Shown here in pieces: positions 16,457 to 23,888 of a DNA stretch of 64,000 bases. How positions within the stretch are numbered: the stretch's first letter is position 1; every line of letters starts with the position of its first letter. The DNA is taken from contig NZ_CP113068.1 of NCBI RefSeq assembly GCF_026625885.1, positions 1,116,001-1,180,000 on the forward strand. Reading direction: 5' to 3'. The notes under the pieces are model-generated. The model had not been told where the DNA came from and made no database searches. It saw nothing but the letters and a program-made list of their open reading frames with translations. The position numbers and the translations under genes are program-made. The DNA is from Roseateles sp. SL47. GTDB taxonomy: Bacteria; Pseudomonadota; Gammaproteobacteria; Burkholderiales; Burkholderiaceae_C.

Positions 16457-16975
16457 TCAGATGAGCGAACGATGCAGACGCATCTGCTCCAGCGGCTTGC
16501 CTTCGACGTCGACCGCCTTGACGCTGTCGGCCTCCTGGCGGAAGCCGGCGATCTCGAAGAAACGCATCGCGCGGGTGTTGTTCCTGTAGGTCCACAAAGT
16601 GACGCGGGTGCATCCCTCTTCCTGCAGACCTTCCTGGGCGGCTTCCACCAGGGCCTGACCCACACCCTTGTCCCAGTGGGCAGGTGCGGCGTACATGGCC
16701 CAGATCTCGCCGGTCGTGGAAGGGGTACCCTTGTCACGAGAGCGATCGAAACCGACAAAACCCATCACTTCATTGTCCAAATGCGCAACCAACACTTGTG
16801 GCTCGCACATGTTGATGGCTTCGCGCCAATACGCTTGCCGCTGGGCAACGGACAAACCATTCAAGGCAGCATCTGGCCAGAAGTCCTTGTAAGCGTCCTG
16901 CGCAGAGGCAACCTGGATCTGGGCGATGGCCTTGGCATCACGCAACGTGGCCGGGCGAACCTGAATACTCGACAT
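16457..16975 (-). CDS. GNAT family N-acetyltransferase
   Basis: A 172-residue GNAT protein starting at the ATG ending at 16975 (MSSIQVRPATLRDAKAIAQIQ), the usual N-terminus of the family. The core reads EIWAMYAAPAHWDKGVGQALVEAAQEGL; the acetyl-CoA loop is DKGVGQAL (the more usual form is RGxGxG/A). It ends in TLWTYRNNTRAMRFFEIAGFRQEA, also canonical. Substrate unknown. It is upstream of the toxin-antitoxin pair on the same strand, separated by an inverted repeat. An in-frame extension to 17116 exists but has no homology-like content. Confidence 0.88.
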   Translation of the reverse strand: MSSIQVRPATLRDAKAIAQIQVASAQDAYKDFWPDAALNGLSVAQRQAYWREAINMCEPQVLVAHLDNEVMGFVGFDRSRDKGTPSTTGEIWAMYAAPAHWDKGVGQALVEAAQEGLQEEGCTRVTLWTYRNNTRAMRFFEIAGFRQEADSVKAVDVEGKPLEQMRLHRSLI

Positions 16976-17231
16976 ACCTGAGAACAAACGCAAATCGGGG
17001 AAAGCGCAAGATTCTCCCAGCCTATGAGGCCAAACAGGCATCTTGACAGCAAATGATTTGCTGACCTGCTTTTGAGAGCTTCCTTGGCAGGAGTTCATCA
17101 GCAGACCAGCGCGCACATCAGCGACATTCAGTACCGCAACGGTGACGCAACACTCACGCTACAGGTACGGGGCAAAACTGAGGCCCTGGCCAAGCGGCCC
17201 GGGCACGTGCAGCAATTTCACACCAGCGACT

Positions 17232-17909
17232 TCACACCAGCGACTCCTGCTGATGCCGACGCACATCCCGCACATAACCCGTCACTGCCTTAGGCCACAA
17301 CGGGCGAGCCACCGCCTGTAGCCTCAGCATCAGCTCATGGCTCACGTTCAGTTCCTCAAGCGCCTCGGAGAGTTCCGCCGCGATGTCGCGCTGCATGCGC
17401 TGCACCAGTTGAGCGGTGGTCATGGCATCGGCGAGTGCGCGGTGAGCACGGCCGTTGTTGGGGAGCTGGTGGTACTGCGCCAGTGTGCCCAGCTTGCAGT
17501 TGGGCGACTCCGGATAAAGGCGCCGCGCCATCTTCACGGTACACACAAACTCGGGCGCAAACTTCGCAGCCATCGGGTCGACGGCTTCATGCGCACGCGC
17601 CAGCTCTGCCATCCAGAACCCTCGGTCGAATGACGCGTTGTGCGCCACGAAACCGCAGCCCCGGGTGAACTCCGCCACTTCGCGCATCACCACCGCTGCG
17701 TCGGGCGCCTGCTCCAGCATCTCGTTGCTGATGCCGGTGAGGCGTTCAATCATCGGCGGGATCCATGCGCCTGTCTGCATCAGGCTCTGGTAGTGCCCCA
17801 CGATCTCGCCGTCCTTCAGCAGCACAGCCGCGACTTCAGTGGCCCGACCACCTCCTTGCGGCGAGTGCCCGGTGGTTTCGAAGTCGATGACGGCAATGGT
17901 CCTGTTCAT
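17232..17909 (-). CDS. DnaQ-like 3'-5' exonuclease (DEDDh)
   Basis: A 225-residue exonuclease of the DEDDh superfamily. ExoI is IAVIDFETTGHSP (Asp and Glu), ExoII is GFVAHNASFDRGF (Asp), and ExoIII is AHRALADAMTTAQLV (His and Asp). The Cys/Lys-rich middle matches stand-alone epsilon-like or RNase T-like nucleases. The last 50 residues (AELSEALEELNVSHELMLRLQ) are a helical extension. It is not beside rnhA, where dnaQ proper usually lies, so it is more likely an auxiliary exonuclease than the polymerase III proofreading subunit. Catalytic residues are complete. Confidence 0.88.
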   Translation of the reverse strand: MNRTIAVIDFETTGHSPQGGGRATEVAAVLLKDGEIVGHYQSLMQTGAWIPPMIERLTGISNEMLEQAPDAAVVMREVAEFTRGCGFVAHNASFDRGFWMAELARAHEAVDPMAAKFAPEFVCTVKMARRLYPESPNCKLGTLAQYHQLPNNGRAHRALADAMTTAQLVQRMQRDIAAELSEALEELNVSHELMLRLQAVARPLWPKAVTGYVRDVRRHQQESLV

Positions 17910-17933
17910 GCGGGGTGTGAAGGGTCGACGTCG

Positions 17934-18275
17934 TCAGGCAGATGGCGCCGAAGCGGGTGAAGCGGCGGGCGGTGCGGGGTACTTCACCGCATTGAGTCCA
18001 AGCTTTCGTTCCACGGCACGGGCCACGTCGACCCCGCTGCGGTCGGCAATCTGCAGCAGGTACATCAACACGTCGGAGATTTCCTCACCGAGATGTTCCT
18101 GCGTGGCGGCATCCAGCGACATCGACTCCTCCGCCGTCTTCCACTGGAAGATTTCCACCAGCTCGGCCGCTTCCACCACCAGCGCCATGGCCAGGTTCTT
18201 GGGCGTAAGGTAAGGCTCCCAGTCTCGGGCTTGGGCAAAAGCCCTCAGGCGCTGTTGCAGGTCGACGATGTCCAT
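17934..18275 (-). CDS. MazG-like nucleotide pyrophosphohydrolase
   Basis: A 113-residue all-alpha NTP pyrophosphatase of the RS21-C6/DCTPP1 branch of the MazG superfamily, a house-cleaning enzyme for non-canonical dNTPs. The signature is ALVVEAAELVEIFQWKTAEE followed by LGEEISDVLMYLLQIADRSGVD, giving the E-x2-E and E-x2-D metal ligands. I start at the ATG ending at 18275 (MDIVDLQQRLRAFAQARDWE), where the family N-terminus begins. It lies 24 bp downstream of the exonuclease start in the opposite order, so both could be read from the AT-rich promoter region at 18276-18614. Confidence 0.88.
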   Translation of the reverse strand: MDIVDLQQRLRAFAQARDWEPYLTPKNLAMALVVEAAELVEIFQWKTAEESMSLDAATQEHLGEEISDVLMYLLQIADRSGVDVARAVERKLGLNAVKYPAPPAASPASAPSA

Positions 18276-18614
18276 GGCTTCGCAGTGTGCAAGGCCCGAG
18301 GGTGGGCAACAAGCGCCAAGCGGTCGACAGGGGCGTTGCAGCAACGTCGCACAGAAAGTTCTCGCCTCTCTTTTCAACATCAAGGTTTTATATATCTCTC
18401 TGGTCGTCTTAGTAGAGGGCACCACTTTTTGTGGATAACCCTCAAAACTCCAAGACATTCAACAACTTACCGGAGGATAAACGCTGTGTGCGGAGGGCCT
18501 GTTTGCAGCTGCATGAACAGACAACAGTTGCGCTGAAACCGTGTGGGCTGTGGACAAGCAGGCAGTTGCCAGAAACTTTTCCACAGCCTTGTTGGCTTTA
18601 CAGGTCGACCGCTT
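18276..18614. other. AT-rich intergenic region A with DnaA-box-like sites
   Basis: Between the queE stop and the MazG-like start. It has an AT-rich patch (TTTTATATATCTC at about 18387-18399), a DnaA-box match TGTGGATAA (18430-18438), a variant TGTGGACAA (18549-18557) and an inverted repeat CTGTGGA (18548-18554)/TCCACAG (18580-18586) enclosing GGCAGTTG. The same order of elements recurs at 20390-20600, on the other side of queE-queD. No gene is evident. Confidence 0.6.
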
Positions 18615-19250
18615 TCAGTCTATGCCCACCACTTTGTGCATCTGGATGGACAGCCGCCACTGTGGATGGTCCATGCAATAGGCCACGGCGGCCCGCGTGT
18701 TCTGCTTCTGCAGCACCGAATCCATGGGCTGCAGGAAGAAGTGGTCAAAGGCCAGGCCGGCGAAGCGTTCAGGGGGCGCCAGGGGCTGGGGATACACCAG
18801 CTTCAGCTCATGGCCGCGGGTCAGCACCAGTTCGGCATCGGCCTTGGGGCTGACGCAGATCCAGTCCAGGCCTTCCGGCGCCGGCTGTGTGCCGTTGGTT
18901 TCCACGGCCACCTCAAAGCCCCGCTGGTGCAGGGCGTCGATCAGCGGCGTGTCCAGCTGCAGCAGCGGCTCACCGCCGGTACAGACCACATACGGCTGGC
19001 CCGCAGTGCCGGCCGGCCATTTGGCCAGGATGGCATCCGCCAACGCAGCCGGGGTGGCGAACTTGCCGCCGCCTTGACCGTCCGTGCCGACGAAGTCGGT
19101 ATCGCAGAAGGTGCAGACGGCGTCGGTACGGTCCTGCTCCCGTCCTGACCACAGGTTGCAGCCCGCAAAGCGGCAGAACACGGCGGCCCGCCCGGCCTGC
19201 GCGCCCTCCCCTTGCAGGGTGTAGAACATTTCCTTGACGGCGTAGGTCAT
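18615..19250 (-). CDS. queE: 7-carboxy-7-deazaguanine synthase QueE
   Basis: QueE is the radical SAM enzyme that converts 6-carboxytetrahydropterin to 7-carboxy-7-deazaguanine, the third step towards queuosine. The protein has 211 residues. The [4Fe-4S] cysteines are Cys31, Cys46 and Cys49, in a CX14CX2C arrangement (GCNLW ... VCTFCDTDF). This expanded loop is the form known from Burkholderia multivorans QueE, instead of the common CX3CX2C. Other landmarks are FYTLQGEGAQAG, VCTGGEPLLQL, VETNGTQ and DWICVSPKA. The start overlaps the stop of queD by four bases, so both are translated from one message. Confidence 0.97.
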   Translation of the reverse strand: MTYAVKEMFYTLQGEGAQAGRAAVFCRFAGCNLWSGREQDRTDAVCTFCDTDFVGTDGQGGGKFATPAALADAILAKWPAGTAGQPYVVCTGGEPLLQLDTPLIDALHQRGFEVAVETNGTQPAPEGLDWICVSPKADAELVLTRGHELKLVYPQPLAPPERFAGLAFDHFFLQPMDSVLQKQNTRAAVAYCMDHPQWRLSIQMHKVVGID

Positions 19251-20359
19251 ACCGGAATCAGCTCCTCGAAGGGCACCAGGCTCACGATGGCACCGCTCCC
19301 GCGGGTCTCGTAGAGGTCGACCCGTTCCAGCGGCGGCAACTGTGCCCGCGACTGCGCCAGGATCCAGGCGGCCAGTGTGGCCGTGTCGGTATCGGCCAGG
19401 CCGGGGATTTCGTGCAGCGGGTGGTGGTCCAGCGACTTGAAGATCGGATCAAACAGCCGCTTCACATCGCCGAAATCCATGGCCCAGCCGTAGACCTCGT
19501 CCAGCAGGGCGCTCAGGTGCAAGCGAAGCGTGAAGGTGTGACCGTGGATGCCCGCCAGCGGATGGTCACCTGGCGCCCGGCGCAGCTTCACCGCGCTGTC
19601 CAGGGTGAACTCCTTCCAGATGCGATAGCGCTCGCCGTCGAAGTTGGCGCCGCTGGAGCCCGTCTCGTAAACCGTCACCCAGCTCAGCTCCGGCAGCTGC
19701 GGCTTGATGCGCGCCCACAACCAGGAGGAAATGATCTCGCTGGTCGGGTTGGACAGGCCTTCGATCTCGTTGAGGCATTGGTAGTTGAGCAGCACATGGA
19801 ACGGTGCCCAGATCTCATCGAGTCGGTCGTAGTCGATGCTCAGGTCGCGCTCGCCGAGGTCCTGGTTGGCATGCAGGATCAGCTCGAAGCCGTGTCCGTG
19901 CATACGTCCACACTTGTGGCCCATCGGCACGTTGGGCAGCTGGTGGGCGGCCTGGAACCGATAACGGCGCCAGACATGGGCCTGGCCTTCCGCATCCAGG
20001 TCGACGCCGCAGTGGGTGGTGCTCTGAATGCCGACCTGGCTGATCCCGGGCACACCGAACTCGGTCACCAGGCGGTGACGGATCCAACGGGCAATGTTTT
20101 CGTCGGTGGGCTGGGCGATCCGGTCGTTCAGCAGTGCATGGTCCAGCGGTGCGACGCAGCGTTCCAGGCATTCCCGCAGCGCATGCACTTCACCGCCAGG
20201 GAAGGGGGCCCAGCCGGGTGGCAACTGCGCACGTACGGTGGCCAGATAGCTATGGCCGTGCAGCCTGCGGCTGCGATGGCTTTCAGGCAGGGCGTCGATA
20301 TGACAGGCGGATTCAAAAGTTGCCGACGCCGTGAACAAGGAGGAGGGTGAAGCAGACAT
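19247..20359 (-). CDS. queD: QueD-type 6-carboxytetrahydropterin synthase, three tandem domains
   Basis: QueD turns dihydroneopterin triphosphate into 6-carboxytetrahydropterin, the step before QueE. A usual QueD has about 120 residues; this one has 370 and reads as three tandem PTPS folds at about 1-131, 132-247 and 248-370. Each keeps HGH (34-36, 154-156, 272-274). The catalytic cysteine exists only in domain 2 (GHKC, Cys150; Ser30 and Leu268 elsewhere). The Asp-His pair exists only in domains 1 and 3 (LDH at 72-74 and 310-312; LNY in domain 2). The substrate-binding Glu is in domains 2 and 3 (232, 351). The chain could form one pseudo-trimer with a shared active site. It overlaps queE. Confidence 0.92.
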   Translation of the reverse strand: MSASPSSLFTASATFESACHIDALPESHRSRRLHGHSYLATVRAQLPPGWAPFPGGEVHALRECLERCVAPLDHALLNDRIAQPTDENIARWIRHRLVTEFGVPGISQVGIQSTTHCGVDLDAEGQAHVWRRYRFQAAHQLPNVPMGHKCGRMHGHGFELILHANQDLGERDLSIDYDRLDEIWAPFHVLLNYQCLNEIEGLSNPTSEIISSWLWARIKPQLPELSWVTVYETGSSGANFDGERYRIWKEFTLDSAVKLRRAPGDHPLAGIHGHTFTLRLHLSALLDEVYGWAMDFGDVKRLFDPIFKSLDHHPLHEIPGLADTDTATLAAWILAQSRAQLPPLERVDLYETRGSGAIVSLVPFEELIPV

Positions 20360-20713
20360 TCCGAGAGTGTGACATGCCCGCTTTTTCTTATTCCTTGTCT
20401 TGTATATCTCCTTAGTTGCAGTAATAGAGCGCGGTCGAAATTGTGGATAACGACGAAAAAATCTTTTAAATCATGGAGTTGATCAACCTCAAAGTGTGTG
20501 GGCGGGAGGGGGGACGACGCGGGGAGTCGCAGGCAACAACTTCCGCAGAAGCGACGTGCCTGTGGATAAATAGGCAGTTGTGCGAGAACGCTCCACAGCT
20601 TCATGCACCGGTCGATGCGGACGATTTGTGTCGCCAATCGCCCGGACATTGAAGCGGTCGACGGCTCACGGATGAGCCGTCGACCGACAGCCTTGGCCGG
20701 AAGCGGATGAAAA
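20360..20713. other. AT-rich intergenic region B with DnaA-box-like sites
   Basis: Upstream of queD. It has TTGTATATCTCC (20400-20411), DnaA-box matches TGTGGATAA at 20442-20450 and 20561-20569, an A/T-rich tract at 20455-20472, and CTGTGGA (20560-20566)/TCCACAG (20592-20598) enclosing GGCAGTTG. The order matches region A at 18380-18590. It probably contains the queDE promoter. No gene is evident; a strong hairpin lies at 20655-20686. Confidence 0.6.
20655..20686. repeat. Perfect 14-bp inverted repeat with tetraloop
   Basis: CGGTCGACGGCTCA (20655-20668) pairs perfectly with TGAGCCGTCGACCG (20673-20686) around a 4-base loop (CGGA). It has no T tract on either side, so it is not a classical terminator. 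It lies 28 bases before the terminator of the nuclease gene. Confidence 0.75.
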
Positions 20714-20736
20714 AAAGCCCCGCACTGCGGGGCTTT
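20711..20736 (-). terminator. Rho-independent terminator of the S1/P1 nuclease gene
   Basis: AAAGCCCCGCA and TGCGGGGCTTT form a perfect stem; read on the minus strand it is followed by a run of T. It lies 23 bases downstream of the nuclease stop codon. Confidence 0.85.
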
Positions 20737-20758
20737 TGAGGTGAGCTTGTGAGGCGAT

Positions 20759-21796
20759 TCAGGGCTTGTCCGGCCAGATGGACATCAGCAGCTGCGCCAG
20801 GCGTGCGCCGCCCTTGATCAATTCCAGGCGGACTTGCTCGGTGCTGCGGGTGTCATAGTCGGCCGGCGGCGTGGCGGCCCAGCGAGAGCCACGCGGGGTT
20901 TGCTGACGCGGACCAAAGCGCATGCCGTCAAACGCCAGTTGGGCTTGCAGCAGCGATTCGCTGGCCCATTCGTCGACCCAGCGGTCCGGCGACCCTCCGG
21001 TCGGGGTGACCAGTTTGGCCTGCGCCGGCATCGCTGCCAGCTGTGCCGGGCTCAGGCGGTTCGGCAGCCCGTCCCAATAGCTGTGCAGATTGCCGCCCGG
21101 TGTGCCGTCGGGCTTCGGCAGCGTGATGGCATTGCCACCCACCGTGTGGGTCTGCGCATCGGCGCCCTGCTTGTCCGGGTCATACACCTTGCCGTTGGCA
21201 TCCAGGTAGATCGAGCCCATGTGCAGCGGTTGGTGCAGATCGCCCAGGGTATGGGCCACCAGGGCCAAGGCTTCGCGTTCGTTCAGATCCATCGGCGGGG
21301 TTTCCGGGCCGCCACGCAACACGAGGATGGCAGCCTTGAGGGCCGGCACCAGGTCGTGATCGGAAGTGCCGACGGCGCCGGGCTGATATCGCCCCCGCTG
21401 GATGGCCACATTCGAATAGTGATACTGCTTGTGGCAACTCTCGTCACCGGCCTTGGGCTTGCACTGCTCCAGGTTGCGCTGGACGTACTGCCGCATGCGG
21501 GCTTCTTCGTCCGGCTTCTCGAAGACAGCGCATTCGGGGAAGCGGCCGGTGGAGGTGTATTGGAAGTCCTTGGAGGGGTCGATGCCCTTGACGCAGTCAT
21601 CCCACACCGCGATGTCGCGCAGCGAGATGTCCCCCAGGATGCGTTTGACCTCCGCTGCTGCCCGGTGGCCCTGGATCAGCTGGCTGGCGATGTCGCCAAC
21701 TGTGTTGTGGCCGACGGCGCCATAACCGAAGGCCTGGCCGCAACAGGCGGCCAGCAAGGTGAGAGCGGCAGCGCCGCGGGACAGTGAAGTGAACAT
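20759..21796 (-). CDS. Secreted S1/P1-type nuclease
   Basis: A 345-residue zinc-dependent S1/P1 nuclease that cleaves single-stranded DNA and RNA. The start is the ATG ending at 21796, followed by a signal peptide (FTSLSRGAAALTLLAACCGQAFG). The mature protein begins near YGAVGHNTVGDIA, in the place of the N-terminal WGxxGH zinc motif. Further ligands lie in AVWDDCVKG, QYHYSNVAI, HTLGDLHQPLHMGS and GGNLHSYWD, all in family order. It should work in the periplasm or outside the cell, perhaps for phosphate or nucleotide scavenging. A strong terminator follows. The regulatory region upstream carries a DnaA-box-like word at 21950-21958. Confidence 0.92.
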   Translation of the reverse strand: MFTSLSRGAAALTLLAACCGQAFGYGAVGHNTVGDIASQLIQGHRAAAEVKRILGDISLRDIAVWDDCVKGIDPSKDFQYTSTGRFPECAVFEKPDEEARMRQYVQRNLEQCKPKAGDESCHKQYHYSNVAIQRGRYQPGAVGTSDHDLVPALKAAILVLRGGPETPPMDLNEREALALVAHTLGDLHQPLHMGSIYLDANGKVYDPDKQGADAQTHTVGGNAITLPKPDGTPGGNLHSYWDGLPNRLSPAQLAAMPAQAKLVTPTGGSPDRWVDEWASESLLQAQLAFDGMRFGPRQQTPRGSRWAATPPADYDTRSTEQVRLELIKGGARLAQLLMSIWPDKP

Positions 21797-22146
21797 GAGC
21801 GTGGATCGTTGACGGACGGCAAACGGTTTCGGCCCCACAAGCAGGGCCTCGGCACGGCCGATTGTGCCCGGCCCGTTGTGACAGTCCTTCCGCCCGACAT
21901 CTCACGCAAGCTCGCTTTACCAGTGCTTTACCGCAGCGCCTGGCGGGCCTGTGGATAAGCCTGTGATTGACCCTGTGGAGCATGTGTGGGTGACGATGTT
22001 GATGGACTTGTTAACAACTCCCGTGCGGCTGGGCAAAGGCGCTTGGTTGCTGGTCTTATGCGCTCACCGCATGAACTTGCACGCAAGCCTTCGTTCGGCG
22101 GTGAAGGCGCTGTGCATAAGCTGAGCCCATCTTTTTGGAGCCCTTC
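21797..22146. other. Intergenic region between S1/P1 nuclease and molbindin
   Basis: A 350-base divergent promoter region. It holds TGTGGATAA at 21950-21958 followed by CTGTGG words (to about 21978) and an A/T-richer GTTAACAAC at 22011-22019. A -10-like GCATAAGCT lies about 30 bases before the molbindin start. I see no gene, riboswitch or molybdate-type palindrome. Confidence 0.5.
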
Positions 22147-22365
22147 ATGAGCATCAGCGCCATCAACGTCCGCAACCAGTTTCGCGGCACCATCAAGGAA
22201 ATCATCGAAGGCCCGGTGGTGTCCGAGGTCGACGTGCAGACTGTCGGCGGCCTGGTCGTCACCTCGGTCATCACCACGCGCTCGGTCAAGGAACTCAACC
22301 TGACCGTGGGTCGCGAAGTGGTGGCGCTGGTGAAGTCGACCGAGGTGTCCCTGGCTACGCTGTAA
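22147..22365 (+). CDS. Molbindin, TOBE/Mop-domain protein
   Basis: A 72-residue single Mop domain (SISAINVRNQFRGTIKEIIEGPVVSEVDVQT, then VVTSVITTRSVKELNLTVGREVVALVKSTEVSLATL). Such molbindins bind molybdate or tungstate as oligomers and serve as a cytoplasmic store. The start is ATG 22147 with GGAG at 22136-22139. No modABC genes are next to it. The following hydrolase gene begins 10 bp downstream with its own GGAG and may be co-transcribed. Confidence 0.93.
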   Translation: MSISAINVRNQFRGTIKEIIEGPVVSEVDVQTVGGLVVTSVITTRSVKELNLTVGREVVALVKSTEVSLATL

Positions 22366-22375
22366 GGAGATCGAC

Positions 22376-23032
22376 ATGGCTGCAGTTCTGACGCCGAAAC
22401 TCGATGCCACGGACCTGACGGGAACGGGTCGTTGGTCTGGAAAGACCCGGACCGACGCGCCCCGTCTGTTGATCATTCCCGGCCTGCATGACAGCGGTGC
22501 TGCCCACTGGCAGACCTGGCTGGAGCAGCAGTGCCGGGATGCGCATCGGGTACGGCAGCGGGACTTCAGCCAGCCTGATCTGGAGCGTTGGTCGGAGCGT
22601 ATTCAAAGCCGTCTGGAGAATGCGGGCGGCGGGGAATGGATCGCCGTGGCACACAGCTTTGGCTGCCTGGCACTGGCGCATTTCCTGCAGCAGCATCCGG
22701 ACGCGCCCATCCGGGAAGCCCTGCTGGTGGCACCGGCGGAACCCGACAAGTTCGGCCTGGCCGAGCGCCTGCCCCATCAGCGCCTGGGCCGCCCGACGGC
22801 CTTGATCGCCAGCCAGAACGACCCCTGGATGAGCGCCGCCAGCGCCCTGCGCTGGGCCACCCGCTGGGGCAGCAGCTACAGCAACCTCGGCCTGGTGGGC
22901 CACATCAACGCGGAATCGGGTTTTGGCCCCTTCCCACTGGCCAAGCGATGGGTGGAAGCCGCCCGCTCACGAGCTGCCCGGGATCGCCGTCCGGAGCGAG
23001 CCAGCATTCTGGAGTGGTCGTTCTCCATCTGA
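22376..23032 (+). CDS. RBBP9/YdeN-type alpha/beta serine hydrolase
   Basis: A 218-residue hydrolase of the same family as the gene at 2852-3484. Its motifs are LLIIPGLHDSGAAHWQTWLE, the nucleophile AHSFGC, the acid ASQNDPWMSA and the base LVGHINAESGFG. The spacing matches the paralogue but the sequences have diverged, so this is not a recent duplication. It sits 10 bp behind molbindin. The substrate is unknown; family members act as small esterases or peptidases. Its stop is 98 bp before the peroxiredoxin start. Confidence 0.85.
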   Translation: MAAVLTPKLDATDLTGTGRWSGKTRTDAPRLLIIPGLHDSGAAHWQTWLEQQCRDAHRVRQRDFSQPDLERWSERIQSRLENAGGGEWIAVAHSFGCLALAHFLQQHPDAPIREALLVAPAEPDKFGLAERLPHQRLGRPTALIASQNDPWMSAASALRWATRWGSSYSNLGLVGHINAESGFGPFPLAKRWVEAARSRAARDRRPERASILEWSFSI

Positions 23033-23130
23033 CGGCCCTCCCCTTCCGCCCGCACCTGTCCCCTTCGCCGCCCACACAGCCACCGGATTGCGGGCCTTCT
23101 TCCTTTCACCTTTCCTCACGGAGAACCGAC

Positions 23131-23781
23131 ATGGCGACTTTGCGCCTGGGCGATATCGCCCCCGACTTCGAACAAGCCTCCACCGAAGGCACCATCCGTT
23201 TCCATGACTGGCTGGGGGACCACTGGGGCGTGCTGTTCTCGCACCCGGCGGATTTCACACCGGTCTGCACGACTGAGCTGGGCACCACGGCCAAGCTCAA
23301 GGACGACTTTGCGCGCCGCAACACCAAGGTGATTGCGCTCTCGGTGGATCCGCTGGAGTCGCACCAGCGCTGGATTGCGGACATCAATGACACGCAGAAC
23401 ACCGAGGTGAATTTCCCGATCATTGCGGATGCGGACCGCAAGGTGTCCGAGCTGTATGACCTGATCCATCCCCAGGCCAGCACCACGGCCACCGTGCGTT
23501 CGGTATTCGTGATCGACCCTCACAAGAAGATCCGTCTGATCATCACCTACCCGGCCTCCACCGGACGCAACTTCGATGAACTGCTGCGGGTGATCGATTC
23601 GCTGCAGCTGACCGAGTACAACAGCGTGGCCACGCCCGCGAACTGGAAGGACGGCGACGACGTCGTGATCGTGCCGTCGCTGCAAGACCCGGAGGTGCTG
23701 AAGCAGAAGTTCCCGCAGGGCTGGGAGGCCGTGCGCCCCTATCTGCGCTACACGACGCTGCCGCGCCGATCCGCCGGCTAA
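23131..23781 (+). CDS. 1-Cys peroxiredoxin (Prx6 type)
   Basis: A 216-residue peroxiredoxin that reduces hydrogen peroxide and alkyl hydroperoxides. The start is ATG 23131 with GGAG upstream (MATLRLGDIAPDFEQAST). The peroxidatic cysteine is in FSHPADFTPVCTTELG. There is no resolving cysteine in the C-terminal extension (TPANWKDGDDVVIVPSLQDPE, then GWEAVRPYLRYTTLP), which is typical of the Prx6 subgroup. It should act in the cytoplasm with a thiol reductant. A terminator follows at 23845-23867. Confidence 0.95.
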   Translation: MATLRLGDIAPDFEQASTEGTIRFHDWLGDHWGVLFSHPADFTPVCTTELGTTAKLKDDFARRNTKVIALSVDPLESHQRWIADINDTQNTEVNFPIIADADRKVSELYDLIHPQASTTATVRSVFVIDPHKKIRLIITYPASTGRNFDELLRVIDSLQLTEYNSVATPANWKDGDDVVIVPSLQDPEVLKQKFPQGWEAVRPYLRYTTLPRRSAG

Positions 23782-23844
23782 TGCGTTGATCTTCAACCTC
23801 GGATTGAAAGAGGTTCAAGCTGAGCGTAGTTCATTGAAAAAGCC

Positions 23845-23868
23845 AAGGGCCGCAGACTGCGGCCCTTT
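23845..23868 (+). terminator. Terminator of the peroxiredoxin gene
   Basis: AAGGGCCGCA-GAC-TGCGGCCCTT is a perfect stem followed by a short T run, 63 bases after the peroxiredoxin stop. Confidence 0.7.
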
Positions 23869-23888
23869 CCACTTTCAGCACACGCATC

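Noticed and set aside
18430..18438. Chromosomal origin of replication (oriC) here
   Set aside because: Only a few DnaA-box words are present and dnaA, dnaN, rnpA or gidA are not in the window, so I call it only a DnaA-box-bearing element.
15190..20690. Enrichment of GTCGAC
   Set aside because: Many copies were noticed, but the word is favoured by GC-rich coding sequence (Val-Asp, Ser-Thr contexts), and I could not compute a proper background.
20360..20713. preQ1 riboswitch upstream of queD
   Set aside because: No short stem-loop with an A-rich tail in the right place and orientation was found.
22588..23781. Longer peroxiredoxin frame starting in the upstream hydrolase gene
   Set aside because: The added N-terminus is an out-of-frame shadow of the hydrolase; ATG 23131 has an RBS and family homology.
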